Shown here one piece after another: positions 1-10,555 of a stretch of DNA of 64,000 nt. Below the pieces are notes generated by a model that made no database searches, was not told the DNA's origin, and saw only the letters and a program-made list of their open reading frames with translations. Origin of the DNA: Prosthecochloris marina (GTDB taxonomy: Bacteria > Bacteroidota > Chlorobiia > Chlorobiales > Chlorobiaceae); contig NZ_PDNZ01000005.1 in assembly GCF_003182595.1 (NCBI RefSeq), positions 1 through 64,000 of the forward strand, given 5' to 3'. Numbering within the stretch: position 1 is the stretch's first letter; every line of letters begins with the position of its first letter. The position numbers and the translations under genes were made by a program.

Positions 1-3000
1 GACGCGACGACGGTTCGAGGTGTTGCTGGTGGTGAGACGGTGTTCGAGGTGGTACTGGACAGCACGACAGGCGACTACACGTTCACGCTGTTGGGTCAGC
101 TGGACCATCATGCGGTGCCGGATGCCGATGACGTGGAGGGTTTGTTGTCGCTGGACTTGTCGGGTACGATCGAGGCGTCGGACGAGGATGGCGATACGGT
201 AGGTCTTGGTGACGGCAGTCTTGTGATCACGGTACAGGATGATATTCCGGTGGATATCGAGCCAGGTGATGTCTATATGCCTAATGTTCCAGGGGCAACA
301 GATTCCGAACCTTTGGATTTCTTTGATAACGTTGGAGCTGACAGGTCAGGAACAGTGATGTTCCTTCAAAGTTATGATGGAGCGTTGCTTTTAAATAGCG
401 AAGGTGATCCGGTGCAGTCTGAAGGCAAAAATATCGTACTTGAACTATCGCCAGATGGAACCGTTCTTACAGGATTCCTCGAAGGTGAGCCGCAGACTCC
501 TGATAATATGGTTATCCAGATCACACTTAATCCTGATGGAGATACTGAGGCTAACGATAATTATTCGGTAGAGTTGTTCAAGATGATCAGTGAAGAATCG
601 ATGATAGACTTCAGTGATTTTTCGAACGTTACTGCCGGAAACAAACAGTGGATAGGAATTGACGGAGATAATGTGGGGATAAGTGATCCGGATCCGGATC
701 CAAACAGTAACGATTTATTGATAACAGCAGTTGACCCAACCGATTCTGTCAATAACGATTCTGATGACATAGCCGTTTCAAATCAGTGGATAGGCGATAA
801 TGCGGGAGAAGGGATACGGATTGATTTTGTCAGGGGAATCAATACAAATCCTCCACAGGATGAGAGTGACGACTGGGATAATCCTACCCCGCCGTTTACA
901 GATAACGGGCATTATGACGCAAACAGTTTTGAGTTCACTGTCATGCAGGTTCGAGCCAACGGAACGGCCACACTTATACTCAGTGCCGTCCATGCCGATG
1001 ATGACGGCATACTTACAGGTGATCCTGATGATACTTCCGTATTCATCGATGCAGCGGATGTAATAGTTGATTCCACGGGAAGTATAACAATCACACAGTC
1101 CGGTAACGATGTCATCATCTCGGGCCTTGAGGGAGGCGACAAGATATCGTTCAGCACTGACGATGCTTTCAACAGAGTTGTCGTCGCTAATGATGATTCT
1201 GCAGGTCCGTCCGATGACGATCCTTTTGCAATTGGCGGCTTCGGTGTCGGTACAGCGGCACCGGCCGAACCTGTTTCGATGGATTTTGATGTTGTTGTAA
1301 AAGATGGCGACGGTGATGAAAGCGACGGTCAGTTTACGGTGACACTGACACCGGATCCTGTTCCGGTGGATGTAACGGTGGGTGAACCCAACCTTCCTGC
1401 CGGCACGAGCCCCGATAGCATCGCATTGACACAAAGCGAAACGCTGGGGATAGAGCCGGATGCAGATGCAGCTGTTGTTGACACGCGTTTAAAAAATATC
1501 GATGGCTTACCGGATTTGACCTGTGGTGGTGTGCAGGTCGAGTATTCGTTAAGCCCTGACGGTCATACGTTGACGGCTATGGCCGGCGGTGAAACCGTGT
1601 TCACGGTGGTCGTGACTGATCCGACCGCTCCTGACGGAGGTCAGGGTTACGAGTTTACCCTGTATGGTCCACTCGATCATATGGATTCCGACACGATTGA
1701 TATTGATTTCGACTTTGAGTTCGAAGACAGTGACGACCACACGAAGGAGGGTACGTTTACGGTAACGGTATTAGATGATCACGTGCCCGGAAGTGATTCG
1801 CTGACCGTTGCGGAAGACGCGGAACAGACTATCAATACCAGTGCCGATGCAACATCGGACAACACATCGGTTCCCGATAAGGGAGAGCCGGGCGGTCCAT
1901 CGCATGGTACTGCAGTGATAAATCCGGACGGTACGCTTACTTATACACCGGACGAGCACTATAGCGGAACGGATGAGCTGACGTATACCCATACTGATGA
2001 GGACGGTAACGATTATACGACAACCGTGACCATAACGGTGACCCCGGTTTCAGATGCTCCTGAACTGAGCAGAGATGCCTTGAATGTCACGACGGATGAA
2101 GATGTATCAGTTGCGCTTGGTTTCAATGCGCCGATTGTAAGTGACGGCACAGATCAGAATGGTGGTCAGGCAGGTGACAACCCTGAGCTTCTCGGTGCAA
2201 TACAACTCAGAAATATTCCTGCCGGAGCAAAACTTCTGTATGCCGACGGAACAACAGTACTGGAGTCAGACGGGAGTACAGTCAATATCGTGCTGAGCGA
2301 CGGTGATCACATCACAGGGGTGACAGGGGATGTGACGATGACGACAGCTGAATTCGAAGGACTTCGTGTGTTGCCTCCTGCTGACACTCACAACAACTTT
2401 TCGGTAAGAATGCGGGTGACCGAATACGAAGTCGACGACAGCGGAAACCCTTTGTCGGGCGTTGATGGAGCGGTCTCGGACATCAAGGTGAATGTAAGGG
2501 TGCTTGCAGTTACTGACAAGGTGGAGATTTCGTGGAACGAGGGTGGAGATTTTCCTGATACGGATGAAACACCTGACGATCCCGATACGATCAACAAGGT
2601 CATCAATGAAGAAGCGGTTCTTGATCTGACTTCGATGCTGAACTACTCCTTTGCTGGAGAGCCGGATGAAACGACGATGCAAACTCCACCGATAGCCGAC
2701 GGTAACAATACGACGCCTGATTTCGACGGCAGCGAATCCCGTGAGCTGGTGATCGGGGAATCCGGGGGAACCGTACTGCCCTCCGGAACGATCGTGAAGG
2801 TTGACGGTGTGGCGATTGATCCTGAAAGTGACGGGACTTACATCATTGCGCTCATCAATGATCAGACTATCCCGCCGATCACGATTCAGCCTCCGGAACA
2901 TTTCAGCGGGGATATTCTGGAAGATATTCCGGTTACGGTTGTTTCGCTGGACAGCGACAGTGATTCTTCAGGGGCTAATCCCGTTGAGGAGTCTGATACG

Positions 3001-6000
3001 GTTTACTTCAACCTGTATGTCAACCCTGTTGCAGGAGATGTCGAAGCACAAGATGTTTCAACAGAGGAAGATACTGCAGTCAAGTTCATGGAGGAACTCG
3101 GTCTTACCGATACCGACGGGAGTGAGAGCATCATCGGTATAGTCATCAAAGACATCCCCGATGGATGGGAGCTGTATGATGGTGACGGTACTCTCTTGAT
3201 AACCGGTAACGGTTCCGATGACTGGACGGTCGATAGTGCCGATGTGACAAGCGGAGACTATGCGGATTACACACTGCTTCCTCCGGGCCACAGCAGTGTC
3301 GATGAGACTGTCAGTATCGACGTAACGACTACCGATACGCAGACCGTCAACGGCAGCGCAGTTTCTGATACACAGACCGTTACTCTTCCGGTCAAGATCG
3401 AGGTTACTCCGGTTGCGGAAAAGATGGGGCCCGATGCAGATAAAGATGGACAGACTGATACGCCGCTGCCGGGTCAGGCTGATAGTGATGATAACGGTAC
3501 TGCCGACCTGCAGATGAATCCGTCGCATGAATACACGGTCAACGGTACCGAGGATGAATGGTTTTCTTTGCACAGAGCCGATATCAGCGGTGATCCTGAC
3601 GGATTCGACCTGGAAACTCCATGGTTCAACGAGGATACAGAGACGTCATCACATCAGGATAACTCCGAAGAGACATTTGCTCTATTTACGCCGAAAGATA
3701 GTCAGGGCAATGACTTGCTGGGTTCACAGTTCAGGTACGATGACGGTACCCCTGAGGGCAGGGTTCTGACGTATACCGGAAGTCCTGTCGAAATTCCGGT
3801 TCAGCACTTGGACAGTCTCGAGTTTATGCCGCCGGCGAACTTTGCAGAAGAAGGGATCGAGATTATTGTCAATGCAAAGACCGTCGACACCGATCCTGAT
3901 GATGGGTCGAAAAGCGAGCATATCTCGGGAGAGGTGGTTTTGACGATTGATTATTTGCCTGTGGCCGATCAGGTAAGTCTTGCTGTTTCAAGTCCCGGAG
4001 GAGATGAGGATACCCAGATTCCGATCAACATCAGGCCGCAGAGCGACGACAAAGATGGTTCGGAAACCTTTACGGTTACAATTGACAATGTGCCAAGCGG
4101 GGCTGTGCTGCGTTACAATGGCAGTGTATTGACCGGAACAGCAGGAACAATCGGTGGTACATTGAAGTATACCATTCCCGACTTTGACGAAAACGCACCG
4201 CTGACCATCCAGCCGCCTTTAAACAGCGATGTGGACTTGATCGAACTCGATGTCAAGGCAGTCAGTGTAGATGGCGTAGACGCCTCTCCTTCAACAGCGT
4301 TGCCTTTAAACATAGATGTGCGTGGTGTCGCCGATCCGGTTGATCTGACAACAACCACGCCAAAGTTCGCGGAAGCCGATGTCGACACAACAGGTGAGGT
4401 TGCCCTGAACCAGGTTGTTACCGGTTATACCATGCAGGATGATGATGGTTCTGAGACGCTGACCTTTAGAATAACAGATCTCGACCCGCAGTTTTCCATC
4501 GACTGTGGCACCTTCCTCGGCGGCACAGGAACTGACAGAGTCTGGGTTCTGACGGAGGAAGATCTTGCGGCGGCGAAGATACGTGTTCCCGCTAATTTCA
4601 GCGGCACGATAAATCTGACGATGGTAGCGATTACGACCGAGCGAGAAGGTGATAGTCATACCGAAGACCCGATTGATCTGTCGGTTGAGATTACGCCATC
4701 CCCTGAAGCCGAGATCAATTCTTCGGCGATGATTCCTGAAGATGCGACGATGCAGGTCGATTTCTCTATCCAGCACCGGAACGGCGATACCGACGAGACG
4801 CTGACATCGGTCTGGATAAAGGCTGCAGATGTAGACGGTGCGGACTATATGCTGTATCTGGGAAGTGACGGAGTGACGACTCTTGCCGATGCAGCAGCCG
4901 ATCCTGCCGTGACGGATGTGGTGCTTGATGGCGGGTATTACAAACTTACAGGTTCGGCTATTGACAATATTTATGTGCAGAATGAAGCAGATCTTCATGG
5001 AGACTACACCTTTGACATCAAGTATGAGATAACCGATAACTCCTCTGACGGAACCCTCGATCCTCCGGACAGTCCGGTAACCACGCAGTCGGATGCCGTT
5101 TACAACCTGTCTTTTGCTGCAGTGACCGATCCGATTTCACAAACACTTGGTACTATAACACTGGAAGATCCAGGGGATGGCACCGTTGAGGGAAACCTTG
5201 TATCGGTGACCGAAAATACCATCATTACCATTCCCGTGGCAGTAGCCCAGGTCGATGATCCGGCAGAGGGGTTGAACGGTCAGGACGATGACGGGAGCGA
5301 AAAGCTTGAACAGTTCATTATAGACAATGTACCGCAGGGAGTCACGGTTGTCGGAGGCACCTATATCGGTAATGTGTATGATTCCGGGGCCGGCAATAAT
5401 GTCAATTCGGGGCGCTGGATTATCGATATTGACCCGGACAAGGCATTTACAACGTCTGATAGCGGCACTATTACAACAGATATTGAGTTTGCAGTCGACG
5501 GAACGGCAGAACAGCTTGGCGGTCTGAGCCAGACCATAACCATTACGGCTGTTAGCAGGGATGAAGGGTCTGGGACACAACAGGCGATGCAGAGTTTCAC
5601 GTTAACGGTTGCAGATGCAGATGAATTTGATGACTCGGAGAGTCCGGTTCTTATCAATGAACCTTCAACCATTGATCTGTGGTCTGAAAATACTGACTCT
5701 GACGTTATTGAAGATACTCCGATATCTCTTGGAGAAATGGTCAACGCACAGATAAGCGGTGGAACCAACAGTACTTTCGATATTACGCTGACCGACTTTC
5801 CTCCGGGTACGGTCATTACCGGTATGACAGCAACGGTTCTTCCTAGCGGTGAAACGGTCTACACGGTTTCCGGCAGTGGAGGCAATGCTGCGCTACAGAC
5901 CGTATTGGACAGCATTACCATTACTCCGCCAGCCAACTGGAATGACAACAACCATGGGGACGACTTTGATTTTAAAGTTACGCTTACAACCCGGGCTCCA

Positions 6001-7620
6001 GGCGGGGAACGTAACGATCAGGTGATCGAGGTTAACAACCGGGAAGTAGTGCCTGTAACAGATAACACAACCATAGTCATTAATGCTCCTGACGTCGATG
6101 AGGACAACGACGCAGATTTTACGGTTTCGTTCAGCAACGGGGCGGATGGGGGGTTTACGACCGTTCAGGGCCCATTGTACCTGAAGGTTGATGATTCGGG
6201 AATGCACCCTGCAGAAGGAGGAACCCTCTATCATAATGGTTCGCCTGTTTCCTTGCAGTCCATTACCGGAGTTCCGGGCGTTCCTGACGGAGATTACTAT
6301 GTTATTGATCCTGTTGAATTTACCGACACTGTTCAGTTTACCTATGAGCCTGAAGGAAATGCTTCCGGCAGTGTGGGGGTTACAGCGTATCTGAGGACAC
6401 AAGAAGAGAGTGCTTCCAATATTCTTACCAATACGGCCACGACCAGCTTTTATATCAACCCTGTCAATGACGGTTATGATACCGAGATTGCCAGTGCCAG
6501 CGGTGATGAAGATACCATGATCGAGATTGAGCTCGATGGAACCGGCCTTAGGGATACCGATGGTTCTGAAGAGATTGTCAGCGCTTTCATCGAAAATGTG
6601 CCGGACGGTTTTCTTGTTTTCACCGGATCTTCCCAGGCGACAGCCGTTCTGGCAATCAATGTTGGTGATGACGGAACTGGCAACAACACCTGGAGTATTC
6701 CGCTTGATCCGGACGGTTCACTGCCGGATTACATTGCTGTCCAGCCGCCGGAAAATTACAGTGGGACGGTTCAAGATTGTGTCCTCATGGTTTACAGCGG
6801 CGAGCAGGACCTCGAGCCAACGGTTGATATGGTGACATTTGATCTCGAAGTAGAATCGGTTGCCGATCCTGTCGATCCGAACCTGTTCATTCCTACCACA
6901 TCTTTTGGTGTAGAGGGTGAAGCGATTCCGATCAACCTCAATATGGCTTTGGAAGATCAGGATGGGTCAGAAACCCTGACGTTGACGTTTCAGGGTGTCG
7001 GTGTGGGGGCCGCCTTTTTTGACAGTGCAGGCAATTTGATCGACGCAGTTTATGATGCAGGTACCGATACCTATACTTTGACAGGTGTTCCTGGCTATGA
7101 TCCTGCAGAAATTTATGATGTGAACCATCTGACACTTGTCCAGTCGGCTCAAAACGGCACGGTGACTGTGACGGCTTACACTGTCGATGGTAGTGACGAT
7201 TCATCCGATGAAGCCGTAACGAAGACTTTTACACTCGATATTTCACAGATTAAGCCTACGGGTGGTGACGACACGTTGTTCTATGACGGTGACTCCGGTC
7301 GAACGTATGATGGTTTTGGTGGTGAGGATACGATAACACTACAGCTTAACCAAGATCTTGATTTCAATGCAGATACTTCAACGCTTGCAAATATTGAAAT
7401 CATCGATCTCGATCGAAACGGTGATCATCAACTGCTTCACCTTTCGGAAACAGATGTTCTGCAGAGTACCGATGAAAATAATGTATTGACAGTTCTGGGT
7501 GATGCAGGTGACAGTGTACAGCTTGCGGGGAGCTGGGCATCTTCGGTTGATGGTGGTTTTACTGTTTACACCAGCGGGGATGCTGTGCTTAGAGTAGAGA
7601 ATGACATAACTATGATATGA
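1..7620 (+). CDS. Giant repeat adhesin secreted by a type I system (3' part; 5' end outside window)
   Basis: The frame is open from base 1 to the stop at 7618-7620, so about 2539 C-terminal residues are visible and the start lies to the left. The protein is acidic and Asp/Gly/Thr-rich. It begins in repeats resembling the T1SS-143 class (a GGETVF..V..D....Y.FTL.G.LDH pattern near residues 11-40 and again near 525-560), followed by a cadherin-like block around residues 600-690. At least six modules of roughly 130-250 residues then carry variants of E-D-T ... D-G-S-E ... I-x-x-V/I-P-x-G. The last ~130 residues (GGDDTLFYDGDSG onward) resemble the C-terminal secretion region of such proteins. No membrane anchor is visible at the C-terminus. 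A TolC-like gene follows 31 bases downstream, supporting type I export to the cell surface. The ligand is unknown; adhesion or aggregation is inferred from the family. Confidence 0.85.
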   Translation, partial: DATTVRGVAGGETVFEVVLDSTTGDYTFTLLGQLDHHAVPDADDVEGLLSLDLSGTIEASDEDGDTVGLGDGSLVITVQDDIPVDIEPGDVYMPNVPGATDSEPLDFFDNVGADRSGTVMFLQSYDGALLLNSEGDPVQSEGKNIVLELSPDGTVLTGFLEGEPQTPDNMVIQITLNPDGDTEANDNYSVELFKMISEESMIDFSDFSNVTAGNKQWIGIDGDNVGISDPDPDPNSNDLLITAVDPTDSVNNDSDDIAVSNQWIGDNAGEGIRIDFVRGINTNPPQDESDDWDNPTPPFTDNGHYDANSFEFTVMQVRANGTATLILSAVHADDDGILTGDPDDTSVFIDAADVIVDSTGSITITQSGNDVIISGLEGGDKISFSTDDAFNRVVVANDDSAGPSDDDPFAIGGFGVGTAAPAEPVSMDFDVVVKDGDGDESDGQFTVTLTPDPVPVDVTVGEPNLPAGTSPDSIALTQSETLGIEPDADAAVVDTRLKNIDGLPDLTCGGVQVEYSLSPDGHTLTAMAGGETVFTVVVTDPTAPDGGQGYEFTLYGPLDHMDSDTIDIDFDFEFEDSDDHTKEGTFTVTVLDDHVPGSDSLTVAEDAEQTINTSADATSDNTSVPDKGEPGGPSHGTAVINPDGTLTYTPDEHYSGTDELTYTHTDEDGNDYTTTVTITVTPVSDAPELSRDALNVTTDEDVSVALGFNAPIVSDGTDQNGGQAGDNPELLGAIQLRNIPAGAKLLYADGTTVLESDGSTVNIVLSDGDHITGVTGDVTMTTAEFEGLRVLPPADTHNNFSVRMRVTEYEVDDSGNPLSGVDGAVSDIKVNVRVLAVTDKVEISWNEGGDFPDTDETPDDPDTINKVINEEAVLDLTSMLNYSFAGEPDETTMQTPPIADGNNTTPDFDGSESRELVIGESGGTVLPSGTIVKVDGVAIDPESDGTYIIALINDQTIPPITIQPPEHFSGDILEDIPVTVVSLDSDSDSSGANPVEESDTVYFNLYVNPVAGDVEAQDVSTEEDTAVKFMEELGLTDTDGSESIIGIVIKDIPDGWELYDGDGTLLITGNGSDDWTVDSADVTSGDYADYTLLPPGHSSVDETVSIDVTTTDTQTVNGSAVSDTQTVTLPVKIEVTPVAEKMGPDADKDGQTDTPLPGQADSDDNGTADLQMNPSHEYTVNGTEDEWFSLHRADISGDPDGFDLETPWFNEDTETSSHQDNSEETFALFTPKDSQGNDLLGSQFRYDDGTPEGRVLTYTGSPVEIPVQHLDSLEFMPPANFAEEGIEIIVNAKTVDTDPDDGSKSEHISGEVVLTIDYLPVADQVSLAVSSPGGDEDTQIPINIRPQSDDKDGSETFTVTIDNVPSGAVLRYNGSVLTGTAGTIGGTLKYTIPDFDENAPLTIQPPLNSDVDLIELDVKAVSVDGVDASPSTALPLNIDVRGVADPVDLTTTTPKFAEADVDTTGEVALNQVVTGYTMQDDDGSETLTFRITDLDPQFSIDCGTFLGGTGTDRVWVLTEEDLAAAKIRVPANFSGTINLTMVAITTEREGDSHTEDPIDLSVEITPSPEAEINSSAMIPEDATMQVDFSIQHRNGDTDETLTSVWIKAADVDGADYMLYLGSDGVTTLADAAADPAVTDVVLDGGYYKLTGSAIDNIYVQNEADLHGDYTFDIKYEITDNSSDGTLDPPDSPVTTQSDAVYNLSFAAVTDPISQTLGTITLEDPGDGTVEGNLVSVTENTIITIPVAVAQVDDPAEGLNGQDDDGSEKLEQFIIDNVPQGVTVVGGTYIGNVYDSGAGNNVNSGRWIIDIDPDKAFTTSDSGTITTDIEFAVDGTAEQLGGLSQTITITAVSRDEGSGTQQAMQSFTLTVADADEFDDSESPVLINEPSTIDLWSENTDSDVIEDTPISLGEMVNAQISGGTNSTFDITLTDFPPGTVITGMTATVLPSGETVYTVSGSGGNAALQTVLDSITITPPANWNDNNHGDDFDFKVTLTTRAPGGERNDQVIEVNNREVVPVTDNTTIVINAPDVDEDNDADFTVSFSNGADGGFTTVQGPLYLKVDDSGMHPAEGGTLYHNGSPVSLQSITGVPGVPDGDYYVIDPVEFTDTVQFTYEPEGNASGSVGVTAYLRTQEESASNILTNTATTSFYINPVNDGYDTEIASASGDEDTMIEIELDGTGLRDTDGSEEIVSAFIENVPDGFLVFTGSSQATAVLAINVGDDGTGNNTWSIPLDPDGSLPDYIAVQPPENYSGTVQDCVLMVYSGEQDLEPTVDMVTFDLEVESVADPVDPNLFIPTTSFGVEGEAIPINLNMALEDQDGSETLTLTFQGVGVGAAFFDSAGNLIDAVYDAGTDTYTLTGVPGYDPAEIYDVNHLTLVQSAQNGTVTVTAYTVDGSDDSSDEAVTKTFTLDISQIKPTGGDDTLFYDGDSGRTYDGFGGEDTITLQLNQDLDFNADTSTLANIEIIDLDRNGDHQLLHLSETDVLQSTDENNVLTVLGDAGDSVQLAGSWASSVDGGFTVYTSGDAVLRVENDITMI

Positions 7621-7651
7621 TTTGCCGCTAACATTTAACCATCTAAGAGAT

Positions 7652-9067
7652 ATGAAAAACAGGTACAGAAAGCGGGCGCTGAAAGCACTACTGCTGTTCG
7701 CAGTGCTGACAGGAATGATCGTGCCGTCGACTTTGGTGGCGCGTGATAATACGGTAACGGTGAAATCGGCTGTTGAACATACGATCAACAGTAATCCTGT
7801 AGTGCAAGCGAAATGGCATGAGTTCAGAGCGGCTTACCATGAAGAAGCGGTAGCCTATGGCGGTTATCTGCCGAAACTCGACGCTACTGCAGGCATCGGC
7901 CGGGAGTGGGTGGACGGTGACAATCTGACGAAAGATGTTTATACTCGCAGGGGCGTCCGTCTGGAAGTAACACAAATGCTGTTTGATGGTTTTTATACCC
8001 ATCACCAGGTGTGCCGACTGAAGTGTGAGGGTAAGGCGCTTTATTTCGAGTTTCTCGATTCCATCGAGCAGGCTGGTCTAGAAGCTGTCAGGGCTTATGC
8101 CGATGTGCAACGTTACCGGAACCTTGTCACGCTTGCTGAAAAAAACTATGCCTACCACCAGAAAATCTACGATCAGATCAGTCGTCGTGTACGATCAGGT
8201 GTGAGTACCAGTGTGGACATGGAGCAGATAGAAGGGCGCCTTGCATTGGCGAAGTCCAATCTTATTAACGAAAAGGCGAACTTGCATGACGTGACAGCAC
8301 GTTACCAGCGGATTGTTGGAGAATTACCTCCGGAAGTATTACCGGAATTCGAAGTGCCGGTATCGGCGATTCCTTTGCGTGTCGAGAGAGCCCTTGAAGA
8401 GTCTTATCGGAAGAATCCAGGGTTTCTTGCCTCGATGCTTGAAATCAAGGCATCCAGGCATGCGCTCGATGTGCAGAGATCGAAGTTTTATCCTCGTTTC
8501 GATTTGCGAGCCTACCAGGATTGGAGCTGGGATGAGGATGGTATTGACGGTTACCAGCGAGAAGCTGCGGTAGAGGTTGTGATGAGTTACAATATTTTCA
8601 ATGGCGGTTCGGATTTTGCTGCAGTACGCCAGTATAAACAAAAGCTGTACCGGTCGATTGATTTGAAAGATAAAGCATGCCGTGATTTGCGTCAAACGGT
8701 TGAAATTGCGTATAATGACCGCGAGGCGCTGACTTCCCAGGTAAGTTATCTCGATCAGCATCGCATGCAGCTTGCCGAGGTACGAGTCGCCTATCTTGAC
8801 CAGTTTACGATAGGGAGGCGAACGTTGCTCGACCTTCTGGATACGGAGAACGAATATTATCAGGCAGAGCGTGCGTATACTAACGGAGTGTACGATTTAG
8901 TGGTGGCCGATGCGCGAACGCTTGCGGGAATGGGGCGTTTGCTCAATGACATGGACATTGTTCGATATGACCTGCCGACGCTCGAGGAACTGGACTATGA
9001 TGGGATCCCTGCTATGCAGGCGTCGGATTACTGTCCTATAGAGGTACCTGAAGGGTCAATACAATAA
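7652..9067 (+). CDS. TolC-family outer-membrane channel for adhesin export
   Basis: This is an outer-membrane efflux protein of about 471 residues. A signal peptide is visible (basic MKNRYRKR start, then LLLFAVLTGMIVPSTLVA). The TolC pattern follows: two long coiled-coil halves with the usual early A....NP..QA and YLPKLDA segments and a second-half repeat (RSKFYPRFDLRAYQDW). I start at the ATG at 7652, with TAAGAGA just upstream, rather than the TTG at 7622, because the ATG directly precedes the signal peptide. It lies right behind the giant adhesin, so its likely job is the outer-membrane exit duct for that substrate. The matching ABC ATPase and fusion protein are not in this window and may lie upstream of the adhesin. 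Confidence 0.88.
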   Translation: MKNRYRKRALKALLLFAVLTGMIVPSTLVARDNTVTVKSAVEHTINSNPVVQAKWHEFRAAYHEEAVAYGGYLPKLDATAGIGREWVDGDNLTKDVYTRRGVRLEVTQMLFDGFYTHHQVCRLKCEGKALYFEFLDSIEQAGLEAVRAYADVQRYRNLVTLAEKNYAYHQKIYDQISRRVRSGVSTSVDMEQIEGRLALAKSNLINEKANLHDVTARYQRIVGELPPEVLPEFEVPVSAIPLRVERALEESYRKNPGFLASMLEIKASRHALDVQRSKFYPRFDLRAYQDWSWDEDGIDGYQREAAVEVVMSYNIFNGGSDFAAVRQYKQKLYRSIDLKDKACRDLRQTVEIAYNDREALTSQVSYLDQHRMQLAEVRVAYLDQFTIGRRTLLDLLDTENEYYQAERAYTNGVYDLVVADARTLAGMGRLLNDMDIVRYDLPTLEELDYDGIPAMQASDYCPIEVPEGSIQ

Positions 9068-9119
9068 AGGGAGTTGTTTCGGTGAGGAAATGTAGCTGCC
9101 AGGTAGTGATGGTGTACAC

Positions 9120-10313
9120 ATGCGGCTTATAAAAGCGGTGCTCCTGCTGTCAAGTGCTATGACAGTAATGGCAGGGGCTGTTATTTCCCCCGCTCTTCCC
9201 GAGATAAGCCGTCATTTTTCCGCAGACAACGCGAATGTTCTGACGAAACTCATCTTGACGATGCCTGCACTGACGATTGCCTTGTGTGCTCCTCTTGCCG
9301 GTCATCTTTCGGATCTTTTCGGGCGTAAAAAACTTCTTGTTTATTCACTGTTTTTGTATGGTTTGTCCGGATTCAGCGGTTTTTTTCTGGACGATCTTTT
9401 TCTCCTGCTTGCGAGTCGTGCAGTTCTCGGCATTAGTGTTGGGGGAATCATGAGTGCTGCAACCGCACTGGTTGGAGATTTGTTCTCCGGCAACGAGCGT
9501 GCTGAGTTTATCGGACTACAGTCGGGGTTCATGTATATCGGGGGGATTGTACTTGTTCTGCTGGGTGGATTTCTGGCAGAAATAAGCTGGAAAGCCCCTT
9601 TTCTTGCATACCTTTCGGCTTTTGCCGTGTTCATCTTGGCGATAATCGGGCTCAGTAAACCGAATCACGGTTCGAACAGTTCCGAGATGGTTGACCTGGA
9701 AAAGTCATTGCGTGTGCCGTATCTTGCGGTTGGCTTGATCTATCTGTTGGTTTTCCTGCTGATGATCTTTTACTATATGGTACTCGTTCAGTTGCCGTTT
9801 ATTTTGCAGGATCGCTTTGGGGTCGGTAGTGCCGTTACCGGCCTTGCTATTTCTGTTTCAGCGTTTGCCGGTTCCCTTTCTTCGCTTTCCTATCCTTTGA
9901 TCAAACGGAGATTGTCGTATAAACTGATCTATGTTCTTGGATTTATTTTTGTGTCTGCAGGATATGTTCTGATAGGCAACTCTTTCGGTTTTGTAGTCAT
10001 ACTTACAGGACTCGCACTTGCCGGATTCGGCAACGGCATGCTGATGCCGAACGGTAGTTTCTGGCTTATGGAAGTGGCTCCCGAGCATATAAGAGGAAAA
10101 GCTGTGGGCGGTTTTACGGGAATGATATTTCTTGGGCAGTTTCTTTCTCCGATTCTCATGGCCCCTTTTGTATCGCTCTTTTCGCTTAACGGAGCATTTC
10201 TGGTGTCGGCTCTGTTTCTCGCTACTGTTGCAATCAGCATCGCAATGCTTCCGATGAGCCGAATTGTTTCCTCTCGATTATCAGGTAGTCTCGATAAGAA
10301 CAACGTTCGTTGA
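9120..10313 (+). CDS. MFS drug-type exporter (DHA1-like)
   Basis: A 397-residue polytopic membrane protein with about 12 hydrophobic segments. The N-terminal half has the family pattern, including the motif A loop GHLSDLFGRKK (about residues 61-71) and a first helix rich in SSAMTVMAGAVISPALPEI, typical of proton-driven DHA1 exporters such as the Bcr/CflA group. The substrate cannot be told from sequence. The gene stands alone on the plus strand, 52 bases after the TolC gene and with no obvious Shine-Dalgarno, so it could be read through from the adhesin transcript or have its own promoter. Confidence 0.85.
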   Translation: MRLIKAVLLLSSAMTVMAGAVISPALPEISRHFSADNANVLTKLILTMPALTIALCAPLAGHLSDLFGRKKLLVYSLFLYGLSGFSGFFLDDLFLLLASRAVLGISVGGIMSAATALVGDLFSGNERAEFIGLQSGFMYIGGIVLVLLGGFLAEISWKAPFLAYLSAFAVFILAIIGLSKPNHGSNSSEMVDLEKSLRVPYLAVGLIYLLVFLLMIFYYMVLVQLPFILQDRFGVGSAVTGLAISVSAFAGSLSSLSYPLIKRRLSYKLIYVLGFIFVSAGYVLIGNSFGFVVILTGLALAGFGNGMLMPNGSFWLMEVAPEHIRGKAVGGFTGMIFLGQFLSPILMAPFVSLFSLNGAFLVSALFLATVAISIAMLPMSRIVSSRLSGSLDKNNVR

Positions 10314-10555
10314 GCCGGGACCTTGCCAGTAGGCTTATACATCCGTATATTTTATGCATAAATGGTGTTTACGGGACCACCTCCACCAGCAGGTCCGGGT
10401 TGCAGGAGGGAAAGAAAGTGTTGCGCCAGGCGTTTTAGGAGCGTTACCCGTAATGCAAGGTTTTTGCCGGGAAAGGGTCGGTTTTGCTCTTCGGGCGGTA
10501 CGATCTTTTTATTCCGATCTTTTGCTCCCCTGAAATTTTTTGCTACACGGTATTC

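Noticed and set aside
778..1434. Long antisense ORF within the adhesin gene
   Set aside because: Basic, Cys/Arg-rich composition typical of a reverse-frame shadow of Asp/Thr-rich repeats; the sense frame is continuous.
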